Shown here in pieces: positions 52,586-61,035 of a DNA stretch of 64,000 nt. Each line of letters begins with the position of its first letter. The stretch's first letter is position 1. Source of the stretch: DATMAM01 sp035559995 (GTDB lineage Bacteria; Desulfobacterota; Binatia; UBA9968); contig DATMAM010000036.1 of assembly GCA_035559995.1 (NCBI GenBank), forward strand, positions 43,237 to 107,236. The letters are read 5' to 3'. The notes beneath the pieces are model-generated. The model was given only the letters and a program-made list of their open reading frames with translations. It was not told the origin of the DNA and ran no database searches. The position numbers and the translations under genes are program-made.

Positions 52586-53158
52586 TTATCCCTGTGGCGG
52601 CGCTGCTAAATGAAAAAGCTCGAGCTCGGAATAGACGGCGCCCCCGGGCCGCAACGTGCTCTGAAAGAGAATCACTTCTTTCACAAGCGAATTGCCGAAG
52701 TTTTCTTCTTTCCAGCGCTCCAGTTCGGCGCGCACATTCACGCTGGCTTTCGCCGCCTCGCGCCAGCGACCGAGCGTCAAGTGGGGCCTGAACGGCCGCT
52801 CCTCGCGCTCAAACCCCGCGGCTTCCATTTTCTGTTCGACGGCCATGGCCAAAGGCTCGAGCTTGTCGGAACCCAGGCCGACCCACAGGACGCGCGGTCT
52901 TCTTATATCAGGAAACACGCCTATTCCTCTAGCAGAAACGACAAACGGGCAAAAATCGCCAAGCAGTTCTCTTAGCGCCTGCGCGACGCGGGGAATTCTC
53001 TCTTCGGCCACCGGGCCCAGGAACTTGAGCGTGAAGTGAAAGTTCGCCTGCTCGACCCAGCGCACGCCAGGGATGCGCTCCCGGAGTTGGCGCTGGACGT
53101 CGGCGATCTTGGCTGTGACTTCCGGCTCGAGTCGAACCCCGATAAAGGCGCGAATCAT
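52586..53158 (-). CDS. thpR: RNA 2',3'-cyclic phosphodiesterase (2H family)
   Basis: The product is 190 residues, typical for ThpR (formerly LigT). It hydrolyses RNA 2',3'-cyclic phosphates and may join tRNA halves in vitro. The two HxTx motifs are HFTL (41-44) and HLTL (126-129). 'MIRAFIGVRLEPEVTAKI' is the typical start. The gene lies between cinA and recA, as in many related genomes. A repeat element ends two bases before the start codon; its CGAGG end gives a poorly spaced ribosome site. Confidence 0.92.
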   Translation of the reverse strand: MIRAFIGVRLEPEVTAKIADVQRQLRERIPGVRWVEQANFHFTLKFLGPVAEERIPRVAQALRELLGDFCPFVVSARGIGVFPDIRRPRVLWVGLGSDKLEPLAMAVEQKMEAAGFEREERPFRPHLTLGRWREAAKASVNVRAELERWKEENFGNSLVKEVILFQSTLRPGGAVYSELELFHLAAPPQG

Positions 53159-53159
53159 C

Positions 53160-53213
53160 CTCGCTACGCTCGGGATTGCAAATTGCAGATCTCAAATGAT
53201 CTCAAATTCAGAT
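53160..53213 (-). repeat. Dispersed ATTTGCAAT-tailed element abutting thpR
   Basis: On the minus strand the element ends TTGCAATCCCGAGCGTAGCG AGG directly before the thpR ATG, matching the tail at 156-212. The body is TTTGAGATCATTTGAGATCT-like. Degenerate relatives lie at about 52440-52560. Confidence 0.6.
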
Positions 53214-53255
53214 TTTGCTGTTTCAACGGGTTTGCAATCGCTGCCTGGGAAGCGC

Positions 53256-54488
53256 TCAAAGCAGGACTGATCTAAGCCAGTAAAGCGCCGCCTGCGAAGC
53301 GCCCGCGATAACGCGCTCGCGGTCGCCGGCAAAGTGGAAGTTGCGGCACTCCGTTCCGCCCGGATGATCGATGCCGATCCATACCGTCCCTACCGGCGTT
53401 GCCGCGGTTCCTCCGGTTGGGCCGGCAATCCCCGTGACGCTGACGCCGACATCGGCTGCGGCCTGCCGGCGGACGGCAACCGCCATCTCTCGAGCCGTTT
53501 CGGCGCTCACGGGACCGTGCTCATCGAGCGTGGCCTGCGCGACGCCAAGCGTGAGCTTGGCTTCGTTGGAGTAGGTGACCGCGCCGCCTCTGTAGTAAGC
53601 CGAGCTTCCAGCAACCCGAGTGATGCGGTGGCTTAGATAACCCCCGGTGCAGGATTCGGCCAAAGCCAGGCTCCAGCCCTTTTTGAGCAATAGACGGCCG
53701 ACGATTTCCTCCAATGTTTCATCAGTCTCCGCGTAAATGTGGGGGCCGACGCGAGCGCGGATCTCGCGCGCAAGCTCGCGAGTTAATTTTTCGCGTTCCC
53801 CCGACCCTCTCACGCTCACCCTGAGCGTAAGGTCGGGGTAGTGGACGCGAAAGGATAGCCGCGCCGATTCGGGCAAGCGGATATCCTGAAGCGCGTGGTC
53901 CAGCCTGGATTCCGTAAGCCCATAGATCTTAAAAGTTAAAGTCGAAATCTCCTCGCCCGCTCCCCTCTGTTTGACGATCCACGGTAAAACGGTCTCTTTC
54001 AGCATCGCTTCCATCTCGCGCGGCACGCCGGGCAACCAAAAGAGCGTCTTGTTGCCGTTAAGAGCAAGGCGAAACCCCGGGGCCGCGCCTACGGGATTGG
54101 GCACGACCTCGGCTCCTTCCGGAAGCAGAGCCTGCTTCTCGTTGTTCGGGGTCCAGGCTTGGCCGCGCGCCTGTGCCCGCCGCTTGAGACTCTCGACGAT
54201 ATCGCGGTGCAATATCAAGCCCCGGCCGGCGAAGGCGGCCACCGTTTCGTTCGTGAGATCGTCGGCCGTGGGCCCCAAGCCGCCGGTGCCGATAATGAGC
54301 TCGCCGAGGCCGGCGGCTTGCCCGAGCGCCCACAAAATCTTGTCCCTATCGTCGCCGACCTTCAGGACGGCAACGACGAGGATTCCCAAGGCGTAAAGCT
54401 CCTGTGCGATGTAGGCGGAGTTTGTGTCCACGACCCGCCCCGTGGTGAGCTCATCGCCCGTGCTAAGCAAAACGGCCCGTTCGATCAA
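53256..54488 (-). CDS. cinA: CinA family protein (MoCF domain plus nicotinamide-nucleotide amidase)
   Basis: The product is 410 residues, the full two-domain form. The N-terminal molybdopterin-binding-like domain (ADP-ribose/NAD pyrophosphatase) shows TGGLGPTADDLTNETVAAFA; the C-terminal PncC amidase shows 'LALAESCTGGYLSHRITRVA' and GGAVTYSNEAKLTLGV. The enzyme recycles pyridine nucleotides and is often near recA, once taken as competence-related. The start is TTG (54488-54486), overlapping the pgpA stop (TTGA), so translation is coupled. Confidence 0.93.
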   Translation of the reverse strand: MIERAVLLSTGDELTTGRVVDTNSAYIAQELYALGILVVAVLKVGDDRDKILWALGQAAGLGELIIGTGGLGPTADDLTNETVAAFAGRGLILHRDIVESLKRRAQARGQAWTPNNEKQALLPEGAEVVPNPVGAAPGFRLALNGNKTLFWLPGVPREMEAMLKETVLPWIVKQRGAGEEISTLTFKIYGLTESRLDHALQDIRLPESARLSFRVHYPDLTLRVSVRGSGEREKLTRELAREIRARVGPHIYAETDETLEEIVGRLLLKKGWSLALAESCTGGYLSHRITRVAGSSAYYRGGAVTYSNEAKLTLGVAQATLDEHGPVSAETAREMAVAVRRQAAADVGVSVTGIAGPTGGTAATPVGTVWIGIDHPGGTECRNFHFAGDRERVIAGASQAALYWLRSVLL

Positions 54489-54928
54489 AGCAGTTCCCAG
54501 TAGAGGACGACGCGCAAAATCAAGAGGGTATACAGACCGGCGACCAGATCGTCGAGCAGGACCCCATTTTCGCGCCGCTCGAGGAGCGCCGCGGGAAACA
54601 CTTTCATAATATCGAAAAAGCGGAACAGAAGGAAAGCAAGCGCAAGCGTCTTGTACGTGGGCGGCACCTGGAAGGTTGCAAGCAAAAAGCCCGCAATCTC
54701 GTCAATGACGATCTTTTGGCTGTCCTTTTCCCCGAAGATTTTTTCTCCCAGGCGGCAGAGCGAAGCGGCGGCGATGAGAAAGAGCGCAAACAGAAGCGCG
54801 CCAGCGTAAGGGAAAGGCGCCGCGATGCTATTGAGCAAAACCGAAAGCGGAACGGCAACCAGCGTCCCGGCGGTTCCGGGCGCGTAACGGAAGTAGCCTG
54901 CGCCCGCGCCGGTGATGATAAAAGCCAG
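54485..54928 (-). CDS. pgpA: Phosphatidylglycerophosphatase A (start uncertain, non-canonical)
   Basis: PgpA removes phosphate from phosphatidylglycerophosphate in the inner membrane. The conserved region runs through YFRYAPGTAGTLVAVPLS, IVIDEIAGFLLATF, FRFFDIMKVFPAALLER and the closing 'GVLLDDLVAGLYTLL'. A TTG at 54838 would remove the conserved N-terminal motif, so translation must begin upstream. No ATG, GTG or TTG is in frame between there and well inside the preceding M23 gene. CTG at 54928-54926 (147 residues) is the best visible choice; an ATT start further upstream, overlapping the M23 gene, would give the usual 165 or so. Frame and product are secure, the start is not. Confidence 0.82.
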   Translation of the reverse strand: MAFIITGAGAGYFRYAPGTAGTLVAVPLSVLLNSIAAPFPYAGALLFALFLIAAASLCRLGEKIFGEKDSQKIVIDEIAGFLLATFQVPPTYKTLALAFLLFRFFDIMKVFPAALLERRENGVLLDDLVAGLYTLLILRVVLYWELL

Positions 54929-54939
54929 CGTGCCGTTAC

Positions 54940-56280
54940 CTAAGTATTTGGCGGGACGTCCATCTGGGTGAGAAAAAATCGCTTTCTGCTCTCGAAAAGG
55001 CGTTGCAGCGAAGGTTCGATCTCGTCTTCGGCGGGAAGGTCGACCTTCAGCGGGTCGACGTAGCTCTGGTTCTTGTACAGTTCAAAGTGAAGATGGGGTC
55101 CCGTGGTCAGTCCCGACGAGCCGACGTACCCGATCACCTGCCCTTTGCGTACCGTCGCGCCCTTCACGATGCCTTTGGCGAACGATTGCAGATGGGCGTA
55201 GCGCGAAGTGTAGGTGGAATCGTGCTCGATTTCGATCAGCCTCCCGTAGCCGCCTTTTTTCCAGCCGGCGAACTGGATTTTTCCGTCGCCGACCGCGCGT
55301 ACCGGGGTCCCGCGCTTGGCCATAAAATCGACGCCGTTGTGCGGCCGGTCGGCGCGCAGGACCGGATGCATGCGCGAGTGCGAAAAGAACGAGCTTATAC
55401 CGATAAACTCCAGCGGAAACCGGAGAAAGGCGCGGGCGAGCGAGCGGCCGTTCAGGTCGTAGTACTTGCCGCTGCCCTTCTCTTTCTCGAAATAGATGGC
55501 GCCGTAGTTTTGATCCCCGCTTACGATATCCGCGGCCAGGATGCGAAAGGACACGGCGTCGCTTCGGCTGCCGATGCGGGAGCGCTTCTCGTAGATCAGG
55601 CGAAACGAATCGCCCTTTTTTAGATCGGTCTCGAAATCGATGTCCCAGCTAAAAATGTCGACCAGCTGTGACAGCAGGGTCGGGTTCAGGCCGGCGCGCA
55701 GTCCGTCTTCGACGAAGGAGGTTTCGATCGTGCCGGCGACATTGACGATCTCCACATCGTAGGCTTTCTCCCGGGCCGCAAACATGATTCCCCTTGCGCC
55801 TTTTTCCCAGGTGAGCACGCGGTCGCCGCCGGCCTCGACCTCGAGCGCCTTGAGTTGCCTCCCCTGCGGGCCAAAGAAGCCGGGCTTTGTTTTCGTGAAA
55901 TAAAAATTCAGCTCCTTGCCCTCGCTCAGCCGGCCAGCCGGATACTGTCGCTGAACCGACGCCACCCACGGCTGGCTTTCATTCCGGGAGAGGCCTAAAC
56001 CCGCGAGGACTTTTTGCAGCGTTTCGCGCAGGCCGGTCCGGTAGGTGACGTGCTCGAGATTCTCTCCCGGCGTAAGGGGAGGAAGCTTAGGCGGGCTGAG
56101 GAAGCGAAAGGGGGAAGAAAAGGGCTGCGACGCGCGAACAGTTTGCTCTAGTAGCGAGCTTGTATACGCTTCATCGCGTTCGGTGCCGCCTGAAGGATGA
56201 GGCAGAGTCAGGCAAAAAACGAAGGCGATCAACCACAGGAGACGCGTCTTTGTCGCGGTCGTTAAGCGTGGCGCTGTCAT
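54940..56280 (-). CDS. M23 family peptidoglycan endopeptidase (MepM-like)
   Basis: The product is 446 residues from the ATG at 56280-56278, with GAGG seven bases before it; an open extension of 21 codons upstream lacks support. A signal or anchor (RLLWLIAFVFCLTLPHPSGG) is followed by an OapA/LysM-like segment (about 80-150), a linker domain, and the LytM domain. Zinc ligands and active-site residues are in RPHNGVDFMAKRGTPVRAVG and GPHLHFELYKN. Such enzymes cut peptidoglycan cross-links in the periplasm to allow growth. It leads the minus-strand run pgpA-cinA-thpR-recA. Confidence 0.92.
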   Translation of the reverse strand: MTAPRLTTATKTRLLWLIAFVFCLTLPHPSGGTERDEAYTSSLLEQTVRASQPFSSPFRFLSPPKLPPLTPGENLEHVTYRTGLRETLQKVLAGLGLSRNESQPWVASVQRQYPAGRLSEGKELNFYFTKTKPGFFGPQGRQLKALEVEAGGDRVLTWEKGARGIMFAAREKAYDVEIVNVAGTIETSFVEDGLRAGLNPTLLSQLVDIFSWDIDFETDLKKGDSFRLIYEKRSRIGSRSDAVSFRILAADIVSGDQNYGAIYFEKEKGSGKYYDLNGRSLARAFLRFPLEFIGISSFFSHSRMHPVLRADRPHNGVDFMAKRGTPVRAVGDGKIQFAGWKKGGYGRLIEIEHDSTYTSRYAHLQSFAKGIVKGATVRKGQVIGYVGSSGLTTGPHLHFELYKNQSYVDPLKVDLPAEDEIEPSLQRLFESRKRFFLTQMDVPPNT

Positions 56281-56312
56281 AAATGCCCTCGAACGACAAA
56301 AACGCGCTTCGA

Positions 56313-56339
56313 TTACTATTTTTGAGGCCGGTGTGTCAA
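56313..56339 (-). promoter_or_regulatory. Possible promoter of the M23 peptidase gene
   Basis: On the minus strand TTGACA (56339-56334) is followed 15 bases later by TAGTAA (56318-56313), about 30 bases before the ATG. Spacing is slightly short. An AAAAAACCCTTTTTT run lies just upstream. Confidence 0.35.
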
Positions 56340-56577
56340 CCAAAAAAGGGTTTTTTGTTTTACTCTGTAGAATTACGATTCAAGATTGTCAGCGCGATGT
56401 GTGTCGAAGAAACGCAAGACGCGTACCTTCGCTTCGGCCGTTTGTTAACGAGAAATTTTACTCTTCCCTGCGCCCTTGCTGTCCCAAAAGTGGCTGACGC
56501 GCCGGTCAGACGTGCCCGAACCGGCACAGGCGGCAGGCCATTAGAGAACGGTGCTGGACGAGAATGAGCTTACAGAT

Positions 56578-57729
56578 TTAACGATTTGCTTTTCGGTAGC
56601 CCAGGGCGTCTTGGGCTATGATGAGCTTTTGGATGTTCGACGAACCCTCGACGATCTGGTACGACTTGGCGTCGCGGAAGTAGCGCTCGACAGGAAACTC
56701 CGTTGAGTAGCCGTAGGCTCCGAGAATGCGCAAAGCGGCGTCCGCCGCGAATGCTGCCGCCTCGGCCGCGGCATACTTGGCCGTCGAAACCTCCAAATTG
56801 TTCGGCCTGTTTTGATCTGCGAGCCAGGCGGCCCGATAGACCAGCAGGCGTGAAGCCTCTTCGTGCACGACCATCTGCGCGATCAGGTCTTGATTCATTT
56901 GAAACTGGCCGATTTTCTGTCCGAACTGTTCGCGCTGGTTGGCGTAATTGATGGCCGCTTCGCGCGCCGCGCGGGCGACGCCGAGCGCTCCGGCCGCGCA
57001 GCTCAAACGCGTGTGGTTGAGCTGCCACATGCAGATCTTAAAGCCTTCACCTTCGGCACCGATCCGGTTTTCAGCCGCGATGCGATAATTTTCAAAATGG
57101 AGTTCGCCCACGGGCGAGGCGTGCGCGCCGAGGGTTTCCAAGGTCCGCCGGCCCACTCCCGGCAGGTGCAAATCGACGTAAAAGGCCGAAATGCCATGAT
57201 GTCTGGCCGATCGGTCGGTGTACGCGTAGACGAGCGCCGCGTCCGCGACGGGCGCGTTGGAGATCCAAATCTTGGTGCCGTTGAGAACATAGGAATCGCC
57301 GTCGCGCTTCGCCGTCATGGTCATGGCCGCCACATCCGAGCCGGCGCCCGGCTCCGTGATCGCAAAGCACCCGACGGTTTGGCCGCCGACAAGAGCGGGA
57401 ATCCAGTCGCGCTTTTGTTGCTCGGTGCCGAATTTCAAGAGCGCGAGCGCCGGGCCGATCTGCATGTTGATGGCCACGCGCAGCGCGCTGTGGACGCGCG
57501 CGATCTCTTCAGTAATCAAGGCCATGGCGAGGAAACCCAGATTGCTGCCGCCGTAGGCCTCGGGCACGACGCAGCCGTAGAAACCCAACTCGCCCATTTT
57601 AAGAACCAGGTCGCGGCGAAACACTCGCTCGCGGTCGTCTTTGGCGGCGGTGGGAGCGATCTCTTTTTCGGCGAAATCGCGCGCCAGATCCCGGACCGCT
57701 TTGAGTTCTTCAGAAAGGTCAAAATCCAT
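56578..57729 (-). CDS. Acyl-CoA dehydrogenase
   Basis: The product is 383 residues, as usual. It oxidises an acyl-CoA to the enoyl-CoA, passing electrons through FAD to ETF. The signatures are CFAITEPGAGSDVAAMTMTA with the FAD-binding loop, 'QFGQKIGQFQMNQDLIAQMV', and near the C-terminus 'ILGAYGYSTEFPVERYFRDA' and YQIVEGSSNIQKLIIAQ. The catalytic Glu position lies in this last part (EGSSN region), which suits short-chain acyl or glutaryl-type substrates. AGAGG stands before the ATG, right at the edge of a repeat array that lies upstream. Confidence 0.94.
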   Translation of the reverse strand: MDFDLSEELKAVRDLARDFAEKEIAPTAAKDDRERVFRRDLVLKMGELGFYGCVVPEAYGGSNLGFLAMALITEEIARVHSALRVAINMQIGPALALLKFGTEQQKRDWIPALVGGQTVGCFAITEPGAGSDVAAMTMTAKRDGDSYVLNGTKIWISNAPVADAALVYAYTDRSARHHGISAFYVDLHLPGVGRRTLETLGAHASPVGELHFENYRIAAENRIGAEGEGFKICMWQLNHTRLSCAAGALGVARAAREAAINYANQREQFGQKIGQFQMNQDLIAQMVVHEEASRLLVYRAAWLADQNRPNNLEVSTAKYAAAEAAAFAADAALRILGAYGYSTEFPVERYFRDAKSYQIVEGSSNIQKLIIAQDALGYRKANR

Positions 57730-58368
57730 GGGTCACCTCTGGTCGTGGCTCGTGGCTCGTGGATCGTGGCTCGTGGCTCGTTGATCGTGGCTCGTGGCTC
57801 GTGGATCGTGGTCGCGGCCGATCGCGTAGGGTGGGTTGAGCACAGCGAAACCCACCGCCGGGGCGGGGATGGTGGGTCGTGCTCGTGGTTCGTGATCGTG
57901 GCTCGTTGCTCGTGCTCGTGATCGTTGCACGTGGATCGTGCTCGTGGGTCGTGGATCGTGGCTCGTGCTCGTGGGTCGTGGATCGTGGATCGTGGCTCGT
58001 GGCTCGTGGATCGTGCTCGCGGCCGATCGCGTAGGGTGGGTTGAGCGCAGCGAAACCCACCGCCGGGGCGGGGATGGTGGGTGTCGGCAAAAGCCGTGGG
58101 TCGTGCTCGTGGCTCGTGGATCGTGGCTCGTGATCGGGGCTTCACTCGCTACTCCTCGCTCCTCACCAATCACAGCCGAGTTTGCGGCGAAATGCAATTG
58201 GCGCAAAGTCGCGGCGCATCGGTCCGCCGGCTTGACAGTTTCGGCCGGGGGCAAGTAAAGAGACAGGACGGCTGGAAGATTGGGACGGTGAGTACGGGCC
58301 GGGTTCGAACGCCAGCACTCCCCCTACGCCGATGCTCCAGCGGCACCTGCACTTCTGCGGGAGGATAG
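57730..58368. other. Repeat-rich intergenic region upstream of the PEP mutase-like gene
   Basis: No gene is present. The stretch holds the heptad arrays at 57743-58140 with two hairpin cores and then a unique leader. TTGACA at 58232-58237 with GTAAAG 17 bases later is a weak candidate promoter for the gene at 58369. Confidence 0.6.
57743..58140 (+). repeat. Heptanucleotide repeat array (TCGTGGM) with two hairpin cores
   Basis: From 57743 ten heptads in a row read TCGTGGC or TCGTGGA, in a 21-base higher order (C, C, A). Two near-identical cores follow: 57811-57877 and 58017-58081, each holding GTAGGGTGGGTTGAG then CGAAACCCACC, which forms a hairpin. Degenerate heptads lie between and after them. 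An inverted counterpart lies at 59262-59500. Confidence 0.9.
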
Positions 58369-59235
58369 ATGGAAGCGAGCGCGACCGAAAAGAGGCAAGC
58401 CTTGCGCCGAATGCTCCAAGGCCCGGGATTTCATCTCGCGCCGAGCTGTAATGACGGCTTGTCGGCGCGCCTGGTCGAGTGGCTGGGATTTCCCCTCGTT
58501 CATATCTCGGGAAGTTCGCAACATCGCGCCATGGGCTTTGCGGACGCGGGGCTGCTCACGCTGACGGAAATGATCGAGCGCGCGCGCAATGTCGTCGAAG
58601 CGGTGGCGCTGCCGGTCATTAGCGACGCGGAGACCGGTTACGGAAACGTTGTCAACGTGGTGCGGTGCGTGCGCGAATTCGAGCGCGCCGGCGTGGCCGG
58701 TATCCATATCGAAGACCAGATGACGCCGAAACGGGCGGGCCACGAAGGCTTCGAGGTCGGTTTGATCTCGAAGGAGGAGATGGTGTCGAAGATCAAGGCG
58801 GCCGCGGACACCCGCCGCGACCCCGCCCTGGTCATCGTCGCGCGCTCGGAGGCGCGCGATTCGCTGGAGGAACGGCTCGAGCGCATGCAGGCGTGCTGCG
58901 AGGCGGGAGCCGACGCCGTATGGGTGAGCGCGCGCAGCGTCGAAGATATCAAGGCGTACGCACAAAGGATTCACAAGCCGCTGATGGGAGTGCCGCCGCG
59001 GCAGCTGATGACGATCTATGAGTATGGCGATCTGGGCGTGCACGTCGGCGTCCTGCCGAACGTGTTGCAGATCGCCGCGCTTCACGCGATGCGGCAGGTG
59101 TTGGAAGAGCTCAAACGAGCCGGGACGGAGGCGCGCTATTTCAAAGAGACCCCGGGCATCGACGAGACGCGCAAGTGGTACAGCGAGCTGGGGAACAAGG
59201 AGCTGAAGGAGATAGAGGCGAAGTACCGCGCGTGA
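58369..59235 (+). CDS. Isocitrate lyase/PEP mutase superfamily protein, catalytic Cys absent
   Basis: The product is 288 residues, typical of the PEP mutase-like branch (methylisocitrate lyase, oxaloacetate decarboxylase, carboxyphosphonoenolpyruvate mutase). GGAGG stands four bases before the ATG. The metal and substrate residues appear in VISDAETGYGNVVNVVRCVR and GIHIEDQMTPKRAGHEGFEV. Lyases have KKCGH or KRCGH here; this protein has KRAGH, lacking the catalytic Cys, so C-C lyase activity of the ICL type is unlikely; a mutase, hydrolase or decarboxylase is possible. 'RSEARDSLEERLERMQACCE' follows as in the family. It is flanked on both sides by inverted repeat arrays and has no functional partner nearby. 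Confidence 0.87.
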   Translation: MEASATEKRQALRRMLQGPGFHLAPSCNDGLSARLVEWLGFPLVHISGSSQHRAMGFADAGLLTLTEMIERARNVVEAVALPVISDAETGYGNVVNVVRCVREFERAGVAGIHIEDQMTPKRAGHEGFEVGLISKEEMVSKIKAAADTRRDPALVIVARSEARDSLEERLERMQACCEAGADAVWVSARSVEDIKAYAQRIHKPLMGVPPRQLMTIYEYGDLGVHVGVLPNVLQIAALHAMRQVLEELKRAGTEARYFKETPGIDETRKWYSELGNKELKEIEAKYRA

Positions 59236-59603
59236 TTGCCGAGCGCCGAGCCGTGTTCGCGCCCGTCCCGGCCCCGATCACGAACCACGAGCCACGACCC
59301 ACGAGCCACGATCCACGAGCACGATCCACGAGCACGGCCCACGACCCACCATCGCCGCCCCGGCGGTGGGTTTCGCTGCGCTCAACCCACCCTGCGCGAC
59401 CGGCCGCGATCACGACCCACGATCCACGATCCACGAGCCACGACCCACGAGCAACGATCCACGAGCACGACCCACGAGCCACGAGCACGGGGCGCATGGG
59501 ACGACAGAAGCGAGCGAACGAGAACGGAAAAACCTCGCCTCGGGGTGTCAAAAATTTATGATCGGGGTATACTCCGTTCCCATTTGTCTCCACGGAGGTT
59601 GTC
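59236..59603. other. Repeat-rich intergenic region between the PEP mutase-like gene and tolC
   Basis: It holds the inverted heptad array and its core; the last 90 bases form the tolC leader, which ends in GGAGG before the ATG. No gene is seen. Confidence 0.6.
59262..59500 (-). repeat. Inverted heptanucleotide array with one hairpin core
   Basis: Read on the minus strand it repeats TCGTGGN heptads and contains a core at 59344-59408 with CAGGGTGGGTTGAGCGCAGC and GAAACCCACCGCCGGGGCGG, nearly the same as the two cores at 57.8-58.1 kb. It lies just after the stop of the PEP mutase-like gene. Confidence 0.88.
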
Positions 59604-60950
59604 ATGCGGAAATTCTCGAACAGCTTTCCCGTCCGGCGCGCCGCGCTCCTTGCGGCGGCTTTTCTGTTCTTGGGCGCGCGGCCGAGCGCCGGACAGAACA
59701 GATCGTTAACTCTCGCGCAAGCTCCCGGACAGGCGCGGGCAGCCGCGCCTACGGCAACGCTCACGATTGATGACGCGGTTCGTATCGCGCTGCAGAATCA
59801 GCCGCGGATCAGACAGGCAATAGAAAGGGTCAGAGCGCAAGAGGCGGTTGTGGGTCAGGATAAGGCGGCCTATTACCCAAGCCTTAGGTTTCAACAGTCC
59901 TATGGGGCAGACGCCACAGGCTTTGGCGCCACGGCAAGGAATGAGGCGGCGGCACGGCTGAGCCTGGACTATATTCTCTATAATTTCGGCCGGAGAGAAG
60001 GCACCGTGCAGTCGGACTTCGAAATCCTACAGGCGCAGCGGCACAACTCCAGCGCTACGACGAACGATGTCATTTTCCAAGTCAAGCAGTCATTCTATCT
60101 TTACTTGGCGGCGGAGGCTCTCGTGAAGGTGCGCGAGGAGGCGGTGAGGTCACGCGAGTTGCTCGTGAACCAGGCGCGCGGCTTTTTCGAAGTAGGGACC
60201 CGGGCAAAAATCGACGTGGCGCGGGCGGAGGCGAACCTCTTCAGCGCGCGCGCGGATCTCATAGCGGCGCAGAACGGGGTGCAGATCGCGCTGGCGACCT
60301 TGAAGAACGCCATGGGAGTCGATCAATTGCCGGGGCAGCCTGTTGCGCCGCCCGACGTGCCGACCGCGCTCCCGACCCTGACCTTGGATGAAGCCCGGGG
60401 AGCAGCCTTTGTCACCCGCGCCGAACTAAAGAGCCTTGAAGCGCAACGGCGGGCTCAGGACCAAAGAATCGCGGTCGCCCGGCGCGGCCATCTGCCCGAG
60501 TTTTCTTTTGGCGCAGACGTCGGCCGCGAAGCCCCGCCAACCACGGGATCGCTTCGTTGGAACGGCTTCTGGGAAATCGGCCTGAGCATGACCTTGCCAA
60601 TTTTTGACGGACTGAGGACGACCTACCAGGTCCAGGAAGAGCTGCGGAACTATTATCTCATCCGCGCTCAGGAAGACGAACGCAGGCAGCAAATTGCGCT
60701 CGAGGTGGAAACCGCGTACCTGCGGGTCGTGGAGTCGGAGGGAAGAATCAAGGCCAACGAGGCGGCGCTGGCGGCGGCCCGAGAGAACTTCGAGCTGGCA
60801 AACGGGCGCTACCAGGTCGGGGTGGGAACCATCATCGAGGTCACGGACGCTCAGACGACCTATACCGACGCGCAGACGCGCTATATTCAGTCGGTTTACG
60901 ACTACAAGATTGCCGAAGCGGAATTGGCGCGCGCGATCGGCGAGCGATAG
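59604..60950 (+). CDS. TolC family outer membrane efflux protein
   Basis: The product is 448 residues, the usual length. A signal peptide (RRAALLAAAFLFLGARPSAG) is followed by two OEP repeats with long coiled helices, for example 'LTIDDAVRIALQNQPRIRQA' near 55 and the second half 'LTLDEARGAAFVTRAELKSL' near 255. The protein forms the outer membrane channel and periplasmic tunnel of tripartite exporters. 'NGRYQVGVGTIIEVTDAQTT' near the C-terminus is typical. GGAGG stands six bases before the ATG. No adaptor or pump gene is in the window, so its partners are elsewhere or just outside. Confidence 0.93.
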   Translation: MRKFSNSFPVRRAALLAAAFLFLGARPSAGQNRSLTLAQAPGQARAAAPTATLTIDDAVRIALQNQPRIRQAIERVRAQEAVVGQDKAAYYPSLRFQQSYGADATGFGATARNEAAARLSLDYILYNFGRREGTVQSDFEILQAQRHNSSATTNDVIFQVKQSFYLYLAAEALVKVREEAVRSRELLVNQARGFFEVGTRAKIDVARAEANLFSARADLIAAQNGVQIALATLKNAMGVDQLPGQPVAPPDVPTALPTLTLDEARGAAFVTRAELKSLEAQRRAQDQRIAVARRGHLPEFSFGADVGREAPPTTGSLRWNGFWEIGLSMTLPIFDGLRTTYQVQEELRNYYLIRAQEDERRQQIALEVETAYLRVVESEGRIKANEAALAAARENFELANGRYQVGVGTIIEVTDAQTTYTDAQTRYIQSVYDYKIAEAELARAIGER

Positions 60951-61035
60951 TGCATGTGCGCGCCCGAAGAAACCTCCGCACCGAGTTCGATGCGAGAGCC
61001 CGCCAGCCGGGTTTCAGCCGAAGTCGCCGGCGGCC

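Noticed and set aside
57743..58140. CRISPR array
   Set aside because: The repeats are 7-base tandem units without unique spacers, and no cas genes are present.
58295..58330. tRNA-like T arm (GGGTTCGAACGCC)
   Set aside because: No acceptor, D or anticodon arms can be formed around it.
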